The notes: generated by a model from the letters alone, not told the origin. A stretch of DNA of 64,000 bases from Cupriavidus sp. UYMMa02A (GCA_001725945.1 LRMT01000218.1:1-64000), one strand, 5' to 3'. Counted from the first letter of the stretch, positions 30,414-40,144 are shown. Translations and numbers: made by a program.

Positions 30414-32135
30414 TCAGGCTGCCATGCCGGGGTTTCCCCCCATGCCGACCACGCGCGGCTGGTTCAGCGGACGGGCGCTGACTTCCTTGTTCGCGCGCAG
30501 CCACTGCGCCATGACGTCCCAGATCGGCGCGCCGCCGGCTTGTTTGGCTTCTTCGGCGACGGGCGCCCAGCCGGCGACCTTGTAGTTCTTGCCAGCGTCC
30601 AAGGGCTGGCCATTCAGGCGCATGTCGCTGATACGCTTGCCCATGCCGGCGTTCGGGTCAATCGTGTATTGCAGCCCGCCCACGCGCACCATGTCGCCGC
30701 CCTGCTGGTAGTACGGGTCAGGATTGAAGAGGTTGTCGGCCACGTCTTCCAGGATGGTCTTGATGGTCTCGCCGCTCATGTCCGTCACGGTGGTGTACGG
30801 GTAGGTGATGGCGGTCTGGTCCATCAGGTGCTCCATCGTGATAGCCTGGCCCGGCAGCAGCGTGGCACCCCAGCGGAAGCCCGGCGAGAACGCGATCTGC
30901 GCGCCCTGCACTTCCATCAGGCCGTCCAGAATGAGCTGGTCGAAGGTGCCGTTGAAATTGCCACGCCGGTACAGCAGGCCGCGATTCACGGCCAGCACTT
31001 CACCGAGCTTCTGTTCGTACGGCGCACGGACCTTTTTGATCAGCGCGTCCATGGCCGGGTCGGCCGGCAGGTAGTTGGCGAACACCGGCAGCAGGCGGTA
31101 GCGGAAGTCCGTCACCCTGCCGTTCTTTACGTCGAAGTCCAGCACGCCGAGGAACTTGCCGTTGGAACCGGCATTGGTGACCAGCGTGGTGCCACCGGCA
31201 TTCTTCACCGGCACCGGGGCCGGGATGCCGTCATGGGTGTGGCCACCGAGGATCGCGTCGAGCCCGCGCACGCGCGAGGCGAGCTTCAGGTCGACATCCA
31301 TACCGTTGTGCGACAGCAGCACAACCACCTGGGCGCCCTTGCTGCGCGCGTCGTCGATGACCTGCTGCAGGTTTTCCTCCTGGATGCCGAAGGTCCAGTC
31401 GGGGACGAAATAGCGCGGGTTGGCAATCGGCGTGTACGGAAAAGCCTGGCCGATGATGGCCACCGCCACGCCGTTGATGTCGCGGATCACGTACGGGTCA
31501 AAAACCGGATCGCCGAAGTCATTGGTCTTGATGTTCTGGGCGAGGAACGAGACCTTGTCCTTGAAGTCCTTCTCGACGATTTCCTTGACGCGGTCGGCAC
31601 CGAGCGTCATTTCCCAGTGCGGCGTCATCACGTTGACGCCGAGCGCCAGCGCCGCGTCTACCATGTCCTGGCCTTTTGTCCACAGCGCGGTGGCCGATCC
31701 CTGCCAGGTGTCGCCGCCATCGAGCAGCAGCGCGCCGGGCCGGCTCGCCTTCATCCGCTTGACCAGCGTGGCCAGATGGGCAAACCCGCCGACCTTGCCA
31801 TAGCGCTGCGCGGCTTCCGTGAAATCGAGGTATGTGAATGCATGCGCCTGCGGCGTGCCGGGGCGGATGCCGTAGTGGCGCAGCAAGGCATCGCCGACGA
31901 GATGCGGCGGCTTGCCGGCGTAGGCGCCGATGCCAAGGTTGACGTTGGGCTCGCGGAAGTAGACCGGACGCAGCTGGGCGTGGCAGTCGGTGAAATGCAG
32001 CAGGTGGACATTGCCGAAGCGCGGCAGGTCGTACATGGCCTCGGCGGACTTCGCCGCCTGGGCGGCGCTGGCCGGGAACGTCATGCCGCTGGCGCCGGCA
32101 ATGGCCAGCACCTGCAGGAACTCGCGTCGGTTCAT
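30414..32135 (-). CDS. soxB: Thiosulfohydrolase SoxB
   Basis: Intact 573-residue periplasmic dimanganese enzyme that releases sulfate from SoxY-bound sulfonate. The N-terminus MNRREFLQVLAIAGASG has a twin-arginine signal. The metallophosphatase core shows HLLHFTDCHAQLRPVYF, LLLDGGDTWQGSATALW, VVLLSHNGMDVDLKLA and ILGGHTHDGIP, which supply the Asp, His and Asn ligands. The 5'-nucleotidase-like C-terminal domain follows (MDQTAITYPYTTVTDMSGE). Last gene of the sox operon. Length and order match SoxB of thiosulfate-oxidising betaproteobacteria. Confidence 0.96.
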   Translation of the reverse strand: MNRREFLQVLAIAGASGMTFPASAAQAAKSAEAMYDLPRFGNVHLLHFTDCHAQLRPVYFREPNVNLGIGAYAGKPPHLVGDALLRHYGIRPGTPQAHAFTYLDFTEAAQRYGKVGGFAHLATLVKRMKASRPGALLLDGGDTWQGSATALWTKGQDMVDAALALGVNVMTPHWEMTLGADRVKEIVEKDFKDKVSFLAQNIKTNDFGDPVFDPYVIRDINGVAVAIIGQAFPYTPIANPRYFVPDWTFGIQEENLQQVIDDARSKGAQVVVLLSHNGMDVDLKLASRVRGLDAILGGHTHDGIPAPVPVKNAGGTTLVTNAGSNGKFLGVLDFDVKNGRVTDFRYRLLPVFANYLPADPAMDALIKKVRAPYEQKLGEVLAVNRGLLYRRGNFNGTFDQLILDGLMEVQGAQIAFSPGFRWGATLLPGQAITMEHLMDQTAITYPYTTVTDMSGETIKTILEDVADNLFNPDPYYQQGGDMVRVGGLQYTIDPNAGMGKRISDMRLNGQPLDAGKNYKVAGWAPVAEEAKQAGGAPIWDVMAQWLRANKEVSARPLNQPRVVGMGGNPGMAA

Positions 32136-32260
32136 GTCGTGGTCTCTTCCTGTGGAATCGGCGTGCCGGTGGGCGCCTGCAGGGCATGCAAGGCCGCTTC
32201 CGGCATCGGTTTCATATTGACCGCGTGCCGATATACGTCAGCGCACGGCAAGGCAATGAT

Positions 32261-32758
32261 TCAGGGCCTGGCGTGGCGGTCGAGCGCCGCGACTTCATCT
32301 TCCAGCATCTCGCCCACTTCCTTCTGCACCACGCGGCCGCGCGCGTCGATCACGTACAACTCCGGCAGCCCCTTGCGCGGACTGAACACGCCGCGCAGCG
32401 CCGGCGAGTCCATGGTGACCGGGAAGGTGTAGCCGCGCTTGCGCAGGTACTCGGCCGCCTCGCGCGGATCCTTGTCGATGCTGATGGTCAGCACCTGCAG
32501 CGGCGTACCGCGCGTGCGCTCATAGAGCTTCTGCAGGCGCGGGTTCTGCATGGCGCAGAACGGACACCACGACGCCCACACCTCAACGATCAGCGGCTTG
32601 CCGAGCAGCGACGCCGCGCTCAGGGTGCGGCCGTCCAGGGTCTGCACATCGGGCAGCCGCACGGTGTCGCCGACCTCGAGCGCGCCAGCGCTGCCGGCTC
32701 CGGCCATCAGGCCGAAAGCCAGCACCCACGCGATGAAGGATGAGCACACGCGAAACAT
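32261..32758 (-). CDS. soxW: Periplasmic thioredoxin, TlpA/SoxW-like
   Basis: Intact 165-residue protein with a signal peptide (FIAWVLAFGLMAGAGSAGA) and a TlpA/ResA-like thioredoxin fold. The active site is WASWCPFCAMQ (CxxC). The cis-Pro region is KGLPELYVIDARG. Placed between soxX and soxB, it probably keeps SoxY or cytochrome cysteines reduced, the job proposed for SoxW. The symbol follows position; the protein could also be called a generic TlpA family thioredoxin. Confidence 0.82.
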   Translation of the reverse strand: MFRVCSSFIAWVLAFGLMAGAGSAGALEVGDTVRLPDVQTLDGRTLSAASLLGKPLIVEVWASWCPFCAMQNPRLQKLYERTRGTPLQVLTISIDKDPREAAEYLRKRGYTFPVTMDSPALRGVFSPRKGLPELYVIDARGRVVQKEVGEMLEDEVAALDRHARP

Positions 32759-32768
32759 GCCTATGCCC

Positions 32769-33416
32769 TTACTGGTTGACCGGCGAAGCCGGGTCCAGCA
32801 GCAGCGCCATGACGTCGCGGATCTGCGTTTCAGTCAGGATGCCCTTGTGGCCGAAGCGCGGCATGTTGGAGCAGGCCGCAAACGCGCTGGAGTCCCAGAT
32901 CTTGCCCCAGGTGTACTTGACCACGTCCTCGGAATTTCCGCGCAGCTTGCCGTACTGGTACAGCGACGGACCGATATTGCCGAACGAGATTTCCGCCTTG
33001 GTCATCTGGTGGCACGCGTAGCAGTTGCCGCCGTTGGTGCCGCCGACCTGGTCCGAGAACTGCATGCCGCGCCCGTTCTGCGCAACCTTCTCGCCTTCCT
33101 TCCAGTCGCCGAGCCACTTGCCATCGGCCGGATACTTGACCTGCTTCAGCTCTGCTGCCTCGATCTTCTTTGCCGTCGCCGCCGGCACCTTGGAGCGGTC
33201 CGGGTACTGGCTGCAGGCCTGTTGCATGGCATCCTGGTTGAGCACGCCTTCGACGGTCGCCGGCCCCTTCGACGAGAACGAGCCTTCGATCAGGTGCTTC
33301 ATGTCGGCGGTGCTGACGGCCGTCGCCTTGGCCTTTGCCGCCGGCTTGGCCTTGGCGCTGTCCTGCGCGATGGCACCGGCGCTGGCCGCCAGCGCCAGCG
33401 CGGCAACCGCCCACAC
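32769..33416 (-). CDS. soxX: Cytochrome c subunit SoxX (start uncertain)
   Basis: Small subunit of the SoxAX cytochrome, which links thiosulfate to SoxYZ. It has a signal peptide (VWAVAALALAASAGAIAQ), then a haem c motif CYACHQ near 33015 and Met ligand region CSNMPRFGHKG near the end. The C-terminus is LLLDPASPVNQ. In the visible frame no ATG precedes the signal peptide; GTG 33416 is the first usable start but leaves no positive n-region, and codons just upstream (TKQYG) look like part of the protein. A base loss around 33430-33450 probably removed the true start. It overlaps or closely follows soxA. Confidence 0.88.
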   Translation of the reverse strand: MWAVAALALAASAGAIAQDSAKAKPAAKAKATAVSTADMKHLIEGSFSSKGPATVEGVLNQDAMQQACSQYPDRSKVPAATAKKIEAAELKQVKYPADGKWLGDWKEGEKVAQNGRGMQFSDQVGGTNGGNCYACHQMTKAEISFGNIGPSLYQYGKLRGNSEDVVKYTWGKIWDSSAFAACSNMPRFGHKGILTETQIRDVMALLLDPASPVNQ

Positions 33417-33462
33417 GCCGTATTGCTTGGTGAATCCCCCGATGTCTGTCTCCCGTGATTGG

Positions 33463-34291
33463 TCAGCGGCTTCATGGCGGGGCCATCGTAGGTGCCGCCG
33501 TTCGCGTTCCTGGCCAGGAACATGGTGAGGGCGGTGATCACGTCCGAACCGTAGGCCGGCTCGGGAAAGCGCTGCTGGCGCAGGCAGTCGTACAGGCGGT
33601 GCTGCATGGTGCGTACCTCGCCCTGCGAGACGCGGTAAGCGGGCCACGTCGTGTAGGCCGCCTGCGCGCCCTTCTCGGTCAGCAGGTTGGGCAGGTCCTG
33701 CAGGCGGATGCGCTGGCCATCCACGGCGTGGCAGGTGGCACAGGCAAAGTCATAAGCCCCGCCGCGGTAGAAGAACATCTTCTGGCCGAGCGCGTAAGTG
33801 CGCTGCTCGTCCGGATGGCTGAGCTGGACGTTCATCTTCACGCCGCGCGATTCGGCGGTCAGGTACGAGACCAGGCGCTCGATGTCCGACGGCTTGCCCG
33901 ACGACGAGAACGGATTGGCCATGGCCTGTTCCTTAGTCAGGCCCTGCAGCGTCACACGGCAGTACGCCAGGCGCTGTTCCAGGTCCATGACCTTGCCGGT
34001 GTCCTTGAAGTAGCGCGGCAGTTCGGCGTATGCGCCCTTGGTCACGCCCGGGCCCTTGCCCAGGTCGCATTGTTCGAGCGAGACGTTCTTCGGGCCGGCG
34101 GGCTTTTTCCACAGCTCTTCGCCGGCGGCTTCCCACAACTCAGCAGGATTACCTTCGGCCAGCATCTGTCGGTACTTGGCGATTTCGTCGGCGGTGCTGC
34201 CCTGCGCATGGACGGCGGCCGCCAGGGTCAGCGCGGTGGCGCCGGCCGCGGCCAGCGCGGCGCCGGTGGCGAGGCGTCGGATCTTGGTCAT
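33463..34291 (-). CDS. soxA: Cytochrome c subunit SoxA
   Basis: Catalytic subunit of SoxAX, about 275 residues. The signal peptide ends near AAAVHAQG. EQCDLGKGPGVTKGAYAELP has a conserved Cys. The haem motif is CATCHAVDG near 33733. YDCLRQQRFPEPAYGSD contains the cysteine that ligates haem and carries the sulfur adduct. In the uncorrected frame there is no stop and the protein would run into soxX; a stop at 33463 in another frame gives the expected short end after YDGPAMK. The shift near 33472 fits two lost bases (CGCGC reduced to CGC) or one gained. Follows the DsrE-like gene by 76 bp. Confidence 0.92.
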
Positions 34292-34367
34292 TGGGGGCTT
34301 CTCCTCCCGGCCGCTCGCGCGCCGGGTTGTTCTTCTGTCGCCGGACCTTCCCGGGCCCGGGCCGTCC

Positions 34368-34823
34368 TCAAGGCTTGATGTAGGCGTAGCCTTCGTCAAA
34401 CTGCAGGCGGGCGATCTCCACCACGCCGGCCGGTACGATCTTCGATTCCATTAGCAGGCTCGATTCGGAAATCTTGCGTGCGTTCAGCGTATTGCGGCAG
34501 ACGCGGAATTCGACACCGGCTGAAGCCAGTGCGCCCACCGGGCCGTCAAACGTATTGCCGCGCGCATCCTTGGCGCCTTCCACCAGGAAATCCACGCCGT
34601 AGCCGAACGCGACCACGACGAGCTTCGTGTCCGGGGCGCCGTTCAGGTGGTTGCGCAGGTTGCCCATCGCGCGCACCGCCTGGTCGATGCCTTCCGAAAG
34701 CTGGTACACCACCTTGACGCGCCCGCCCTTGCCAGCCGCAGGGCCCGGCGCTGCCTGCGCCGCCTTTGCCGCCAGTCCGATGGCGGCCAGTGCCGCCGAT
34801 GCCCGAATGAATGCTCGCCGCAT
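34368..34823 (-). CDS. DsrE-like periplasmic protein within the sox operon
   Basis: Intact 151-residue protein. The N-terminus MRRAFIRASAALAAIGLAAK is a Tat/Sec-type signal. The mature part belongs to the DsrE/DsrF-like fold: KVVYQLSEGIDQAVRAMGNL, TKLVVVAFGYGVDFLVEGAK and VEFRVCRNTLNARKI, with one Cys in the position used for sulfur transfer in some relatives. It lies between soxZ and soxA, so a role in handling sulfur intermediates in the periplasm is likely but unproven. Because soxZ has lost a base, the raw frame fuses the two genes; that fusion is not real. Confidence 0.83.
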   Translation of the reverse strand: MRRAFIRASAALAAIGLAAKAAQAAPGPAAGKGGRVKVVYQLSEGIDQAVRAMGNLRNHLNGAPDTKLVVVAFGYGVDFLVEGAKDARGNTFDGPVGALASAGVEFRVCRNTLNARKISESSLLMESKIVPAGVVEIARLQFDEGYAYIKP

Positions 34824-34890
34824 GATTGTTCCCGAGGTCAGTTTCCGACCAGAACCATAGCAGACGACAGCCGCGCGCGCCGGGCCGGTA

Positions 34891-35201
34891 TCAGGCGATG
34901 GTCGCTTCGTCGGTACGCTTGTCGCCGCGGTTGTGACCCAGGTCACGGTGACCTTGTCGCCCTTGGCGCCGCCCTTGAACTTGAAGTTCAGGAACGGGTC
35001 CTTGGACACCGCCGGGCCGAACTGGGCGCGGAACACTTCCTTGCCCTTGCACTGGGCGCTCACGGTCTGGATGTGCCACGCCGGAATGGTCTTGCCGGCG
35101 CTGTCCTTGCGCTGGCCGGTTTCCATGTCGTGCTTCATCAGAATCTTGACGTCTACCACGCCGCCATTTTCGGTGGCGCGTACGCGCATCGGGTCTGCCA
35201 T
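34891..35201 (-). CDS. soxZ: Sulfur-carrier complex protein SoxZ (one frameshift)
   Basis: Partner of SoxY in the thiol carrier at the centre of the Sox pathway. About 103 residues: MADPMRVRATENGGVVDVKI at the start, HIQTVSAQCKGKEVFRAQFG in the middle, and KGDKVTVTWVTN-RGDKRTD at the end. One base is lost near 34933 in an AAC stretch, after which DKRTDEATIA meets the stop at 34891. No signal peptide, as expected, since SoxZ is co-exported with SoxY. Starts 46 bp after the soxY stop. Confidence 0.94.
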
Positions 35202-35247
35202 TGCTCTCTCCTGTTGCAGATGATCGTGGATTGGCGGGGCGCGGGAC

Positions 35248-35703
35248 TCAGCCGCCGCAGCCGCCCAAGGTGACCTTGATTTCCTTGGATGCCACGTACC
35301 ACTTGCCGCCGGCCTTGACCGCGGCATGCACCACGGAGGTCTGGCCCATCTTCACGCGCGTGGAGACGAACGGTTCGGTGCCGGGCGGGATCACGAAATC
35401 CGCGGCCAGCGTGTTCGGGTTCTTTTCGACCAGGATCGCGATCTGCTCGGTGTCCGGGATCGTGCTGGTCACGGCCACTGGCACCACGGCGCCGTTCTCG
35501 GCGATATCCGGGGCGTTGAAGTTGATGGCGGTGCTCTTCTCGGTGCCGCTGCCGCCCAGCGCCTTGATCACGTCGGCCACGCTCTTGCCGTCAAAAGCGG
35601 TCTTGTTCCACTCGGCTGCCTGCGCTTCGGTGATCAGGCCGGTTGCGGCCATCAGCGACAGGACAGCGGTGACCCGCAGTACTTCTCGTCGTTTGGAATT
35701 CAT
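35248..35703 (-). CDS. soxY: Sulfur-carrier protein SoxY
   Basis: Intact 151-residue protein. It starts MNSKRREVLRVTAVLSLMAA, a twin-arginine-type signal, and ends VTLGGCGG. The C-terminal GGCGG carries the cysteine to which thiosulfate and later intermediates are attached while SoxAX, SoxB and SoxCD act in turn. The beta-sandwich core has VTSTIPDTEQIAILVEKNPN. Neighbours soxZ and the cytochrome gene confirm the context. Confidence 0.96.
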   Translation of the reverse strand: MNSKRREVLRVTAVLSLMAATGLITEAQAAEWNKTAFDGKSVADVIKALGGSGTEKSTAINFNAPDIAENGAVVPVAVTSTIPDTEQIAILVEKNPNTLAADFVIPPGTEPFVSTRVKMGQTSVVHAAVKAGGKWYVASKEIKVTLGGCGG

Positions 35704-35860
35704 TGTGCTTTGCTCTCCGGCTACTCCGTTCCCGGTCGTGGTTGACCGCTTGGGGCGGTGCTTGCTGCGTGCGGCCGGTGCATTGCCGGCCGCTGTGCTC
35801 TGTATCCAGGCCCGCGCGGCGGATGCCGGCCGGCCTGCTGCATCGGTGCGCGGGTGACGC

Positions 35861-36185
35861 TTACTTGGCTGGCGCGCCGGCCAGCACCCACTCCACTACC
35901 GTCTTGACGTCGGCGTCGCTCACGCCGGCATTGGCGGGCATCGGCACAGGACCCCAGACGCCCGAACCACCGGTCTTGACCTTCTTGGTCAGCGTCGCAA
36001 GAGCGTTCTTGTCGCCCTTGTACTTGGCGGCCACGTCCTTGTAGGCGGGACCGACGAGCTTCTTGTCGACCTGGTGGCAACCCATGCAGGCGTCTTGTTG
36101 GCAATCTCCTGTGCTTGGCGGCATCGACTGCATGGGCCGATGCGGCGGCGCCCAGCATCAGCGCTGCGATGACAAACTGCTTCAT
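35861..36185 (-). CDS. Small cytochrome c551-type protein (two frameshifts)
   Basis: About 108 residues. The signal peptide is MKQFVIAALMLGAAASAHAV. The mature protein starts QAQEIANKDACMGCHQVDKK, giving the haem site CMGCH, and continues with VGPAYKDVAAKYKGDKNA. The Met ligand is in GPVPMPANAGVSD, and the end is VEWVLAGAPAK. Two single-base losses near 36120 and 36100 move the frame twice. The c551/c552 fold suggests it accepts electrons from SoxAX or SoxCD and passes them to the terminal oxidase. It lies between soxD and soxY. Confidence 0.87.
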
Positions 36186-36303
36186 TTATTAAGCTCCAAG
36201 CTTTGTAAAGCCGTGGGGACGGCAAAGGCCTCGCCACAACCGGACTGCGCTGCAGCGCGACACACTCTGGCCGCCGCCTGGGGGCACTCCAGCGGCCAGC
36301 CCG

Positions 36304-37346
36304 CTATTTTGCCTCAAGAATCCACCCCACCATGGCGCGGATGTCCGAATCGGGGATCTGTGGCTGCGGCGGCATCGGCACGCTGCCCCAGGCGCCCTGC
36401 CCGCCCGCCCTGACCTTGTGCCTCCAGCGCGGCGTGCGCGTCTCCCTGTCCGCGATACTTGCTGGCGATATCTGAAAATGACGGTCCAACCACTTTTCGG
36501 TCGAGCGCGTGGCAGGCCATGCACTGGTACTGACCGGTCAGCTTTGCGCCTGGCGACACTGGCGCTGCGGCCACCGGCACCGCTTTCGCCGAGGCGAGCG
36601 CCGCCACGCCGCGCGTCGGCCCGAAGCCGCGCTGCTGCTGCGACAGGTCGCCGTGCGAGTCGCGCGCATACTCCGGCATGGCCGAGACGATCTTCACGGA
36701 CGCTTCGCAGTCCTTCATGCAGGCCCTGTTGTGTGTGTCGGGCCGGCCGCGGCCCGGCCACATGCCATGTTCGGTGGTCATGCCATCGCGGTTCGGCATC
36801 TTGCGCTGGACCTCGGCGATGTTGGCGTCCGACAGCGTGAAGTCGGCCGGAACGATCTCACCCAGGTTGAGCAGGTAAGCGGTGACGGCATAGACGTCAT
36901 CGGCGGCGAGGCTCCTCGGCGCATTCCATGGCATGGCGCGGTGGATGTAGTCCCACAGCGTGCTGACGGTGCTGACCTTCATCAGCGTGGTGCGGTACGG
37001 CTGGTTGCCGGTCATTGCGGCCACGCGGCCGCGCCGGATATCGTCGGCCGTGGTGCCGCCCACGATCGGCGAGAAGACCTCGTTCGATTCCCCGAAGTCG
37101 CCGTGGCATGACGCGCACTTGCCGTCCCAGATCTTCTGGCCCTGTGCCACCGTGCCGCTGCCTTTCGGCAGGCCCTGGAAGTCGGGCCGCACGTCGATGT
37201 CCCAGGCGGCGACTTCGGCCGCTGTGGCGGTGCGGCCGAGCGCCGCGGCGTGCCGCGGCGGAGTCGGCCGTGCCGGCCCAGGCCGCCGTGGCCAGGCAGC
37301 TCGCCGCTAGCGCGAGCACGCGTGCCGCGTCAGCCCACGTGGACAT
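36304..37346 (-). CDS. soxD: Diheme cytochrome SoxD (frameshifted)
   Basis: Cytochrome subunit of sulfane dehydrogenase SoxCD, about 347 residues. The signal peptide is in MSTWADAARVLALAASCLAT. The first haem domain has KCASCHGDFGE near 37100. The second is TGQYQCMACHALDRKVVGPS near 36510 and ends GSVPMPPQPQIPDSDIRAM, with a Met ligand. The frame moves near 37255 and again near 36418; each jump equals two lost bases or one gained. The start ATG lies inside the last codons of soxC, so the two are translationally coupled, as in known soxCD. Confidence 0.9.
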
Positions 37347-38697
37347 TGGACACCTCCCCGCTCTGGGCCACCTGCCAGCTCTGGATGGCGTTGTTGTGAT
37401 AGATCGAGCGCGTGCCACGCACTGCACGCAGTTGCGCCATCTTCGGTTGCACGTAGCCGGTTTCGTCGATCGCGCGGCTTTGCAGGATGGCCGGGCCGCC
37501 GTCCCAGACCCAGTCCAGGTTGAAGCGCGTCAGGCATTTGGACAGCACCGGCGTTTCCAGCCGCGCCGTTCGCCAGTTGCGGCCGCCGTCGGTCGAGACA
37601 TCGACGCGGCGCACGCGCCCGCGCCCGGACCATGCCAGTCCGCTGATGTTGTAGAAACCCTTGCCTACCATCTGCTGGCCGCCCGAGGGCGAGGTGATGA
37701 CGGACTTGCACTCCTGGAGCGACGTGTACTGGCGCAGCCTGCCGTCCGGCATCATGTCCACGTAGTGAATGGTCTCGTCCTTGGCGTTCCACGGCTGGTC
37801 GCCCAGCTCCAGCCGGCGCAGCCACTTGACCCACGACACGCCCTGCACGCCCGGCACCACGAGCCGCAGCGGATAGCCGTTCTCGGGGCGCAGCATCTCG
37901 CCGTTCATGCCCCAGGCGACGATGATCTCGTCGGCCAGCTCCATCGGGATCGTGCGCGTCATGCCGGAGCCGTCGCCGCCTTCGGCCAGCAGGTACTTGC
38001 CGCGGCGCAGGTCCGCGCCAGCGTCGTCCAGCAGCACTTTGAGCGGCACGCCGGTGAACTCGCAGCACGACAGCATGCCGTGCGTGTACTGCACCGTCGG
38101 CACCGCCACGTTGCCCCACTCCATGCCGGTATTGGCGCCGCATTCGATGAAATGCATGCGCGACACCGACGGCAGGCGCATCAGGTCGTCCATCGTATAA
38201 ACGCGCGGCGCCTTGACCAGCCCGTTGATCATCAGGCGGTGGCGGGCCGGGTCGATGTCCTGCCAGCCTGATGGTGCCGTTCGAAATGCAGCCCGCTAGG
38301 CGTGATGATGCCGAACAGCCCCTGCAGCGGCGCGAACGCAACCGAAGCGGCCGACACGCGCGTCAGCCCCGGCGACTCGCGCCGCACCAGGTTTTTCTCA
38401 TGAACAGATGGCTGACCGTACGGGCCGCGCGGCCACCGGCTGGCCCAGCGACGTGGCCCACGGCTGCGGCTCGAGGATGGCCGGGTCGCCTTGGGCAGCC
38501 AGCGCGCGCCGGCCCAGTGTTGCCGCAGCCACGCCGGCCGCGGCGCCGAGGAAGCTCTTGCGCAAGAAATCGCGCCGCGGGCTGTCGAGGCCGTGCCGGG
38601 CAATGTCCTGCTGCAGCGATGCGCTGACGAAGTGCTCGGGCGCGGACACGATGCGCCCGCGCGGAATGCGTTCCTGCAATGCCGTCTCCTCCGGCAC
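37330..38697 (-). CDS. soxC: Sulfane dehydrogenase molybdenum subunit SoxC (frameshifted)
   Basis: Sulfite-oxidase-fold molybdopterin protein of about 455 residues that oxidises the SoxY-bound sulfane sulfur. The N-terminus MPEETALQERIPRGRIVSAP leads to a Tat signal (SPRRDFLRKSFLGAAAGVAA). The Mo-coordinating Cys lies in HFIECGANTGMEWGN near 38140. Dimerisation-domain motifs include VDVSTDGGRNWRTARL near 37590 and the end SGEVSNVHVG. The frame changes near 38428 (RPYGQPS; one base gained or two lost) and near 38270 (one lost). First enzyme gene of the operon, 49 bp downstream of the ArsR-type regulator gene. Confidence 0.93.
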
Positions 38698-38746
38698 GCT
38701 CGCTGTGCGGCGCGCCTGTCCTGATGCGGTTGCAGGAAGAGCCAGG

Positions 38747-39138
38747 CTACTCCGCGGCTTTCGGCGCGGCCTTGCGCCGGCGGGCGGGGGGCGGTGCAGG
38801 CTGGGTCATGAAGCGGTTGACCGCGCCGGAGGGCAAGGCATTGTCCTCCAGCCGGCTGGCCACCTGCACGCAGACCATACGGCACAGTTCCACCACGCTT
38901 CGTCCGCAATGGCGTAGAACACGAGGTTCGCCTCCTTGCGGCGCGACAGCACGCCCGAGCGGTACATCGCGTTGAGATGCCGCGACACGTTGGTCTGGGA
39001 CGAACCCACCGTCTCTACCACCGTGTTCACCGGTTTCTCGCCATCGCACAGGGCGTGCAGGATTTTCAGCCGCGTAGGCTCCGCCAGCAGGCTGAAATAC
39101 CCCGACACCTTCTCGAACACGCGATCCAGCTCTTCCAT
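38747..39138 (-). CDS. ArsR-family regulator of the sox operon, SoxR/BigR-like (one frameshift)
   Basis: About 130 residues with the ArsR winged helix: FSLLAEPTRLKILHALCDGE, then recognition helix VGSSQTNVSRHLNAMYRSGV, then wing RRKEANLVFYAIADE. One base is lost near 38900, after which LCRMVCVQVASRLEDNALPS continues. The basic end is PPPARRRKAAPKAAE. The Cys residues near positions 44 and 100 would fit a sulfur-sensing (persulfide) SoxR/BigR-type regulator, though pairing is not certain. It is first in the sox operon and a perfect palindrome lies just upstream. Start chosen at ATG 39138; in-frame sequence upstream contains the operator. Confidence 0.85.
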
Positions 39139-39155
39139 GCCGTCTAATATATTCG

Positions 39156-39177
39156 TATATGCGTGATTGCGCATATA
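39156..39177. promoter_or_regulatory. Perfect inverted repeat upstream of the sox operon (ArsR-type operator)
   Basis: TATATGCG and CGCATATA form perfect 8-bp arms separated by six bases. The repeat starts 18 bp upstream of the regulator ATG, and an adjacent AT-rich run (TAATATATTCGTATAT, 39145-39160) partly overlaps the left arm. Its size and placement fit an autoregulated ArsR/SoxR operator controlling the sox operon. Confidence 0.78.
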
Positions 39178-39251
39178 GTGTTTACCCATTGATGCAGAAC
39201 AGCATGATTGTGCCGCCAGTCGCACGGCGGCACCAGCACTGCCGCCGAAGA

Positions 39252-40144
39252 TCAGCGGCGCGCGAAGCGCCGGCCCAGCCACAGGCGGCCACCGAACACA
39301 TTGAGCAGCAGGCCGGCCATGACCACGGCCGCGCCGAGCCATTGGGATATCGACAGGTCCTCGCCGAGCAGGCCGTGCGCGGCCAGCAGTCCCACCACGG
39401 GCACGAGCAGCGTCAGCGGTGCCACCTGGCTGGCCGGGTAGCGCGTCAGCAGGCGGCCCCACATGGTGTAGCCGAACACCGTCGCCGCGAACGCCAGGTA
39501 CAGCACGGCGAACACGCCCATGCCGGAGATATGGGTCAGGCTCGTGGCGATGCGCGCCGGGCCTCGAACCACAGGGACAGCAGCGCGAACGGAACGATCG
39601 GGATCAGCGCGGCCCACACCACCAGGCCCAGCAGGTCGACGGGCCCGATCTTCTTGCTGACGATATTGCCGCTCGCCCAGCTCGCCGCGGCGCACAGCGT
39701 CAGCAAGAAGCCGGCGGCGCTCATGCCGCCCGTACCGGTTGCAGCGCCCGAGCCGATCAGGACCAGCCCGCCCGCTGCGACGAGCATGCCGGCCAGGTTA
39801 TGCCAGCGCACCGGCTCGCCGAGCCACAGCGCGGCGATGCCGACGGTGAAGAAGACCTGCGACTGCAGTACCAGCGAGGCCAGGCCGGCTGGCATGCCGA
39901 CAGCCATTGCATAGAACAGGAAGGCGAACTGGCCGAGGCTGATGGTCGCGCCATAGGCCAGCAACATGCGGAGGGGCACGCGCGGGCGCGGCACGAAAAA
40001 GATCGCCGGGAATGCCACCAGGCAGAAGCGCAGCGCACCGAGCAGCATCGGCGGCACGCCGGCCAGGCCGACTTTGATGACGACGAAGTTGATGCCCCAG
40101 ACGCAGACGATGGCTAGGGCTAGGAGGCGGTCTCTGGGGTGCAT
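39252..40144 (-). CDS. EamA/DMT-family transporter (one frameshift)
   Basis: About 297 residues with ten hydrophobic segments in two EamA repeats. The first repeat opens LLALAIVCVWGINFVVIKVG; the second includes MSAAGFLLTLCAAASWASGN and QVAPLTLLVPVVGLLAAHGL. It resembles YdcZ/RhaT-like amino-acid or metabolite exporters; the substrate is unknown. One base is lost near 39555. ATG 40144 was chosen because the first transmembrane segment begins six residues later. It sits between the sox regulator and the flavocytochrome pair and shares their strand, but nothing links it to sulfur metabolism. Confidence 0.85.

Noticed and set aside
33299-34399. SoxA frame running through the start of SoxX
   Set aside because: The extra C-terminus is not SoxA-like; a stop in the neighbouring frame at 33463 gives the expected end.
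34368-35327. Apparent SoxZ-DsrE fusion protein in one frame
   Set aside because: SoxZ loses its own stop because of a base lost near 34933; its correct end is at 34891 and the DsrE-like protein has its own start and signal peptide.
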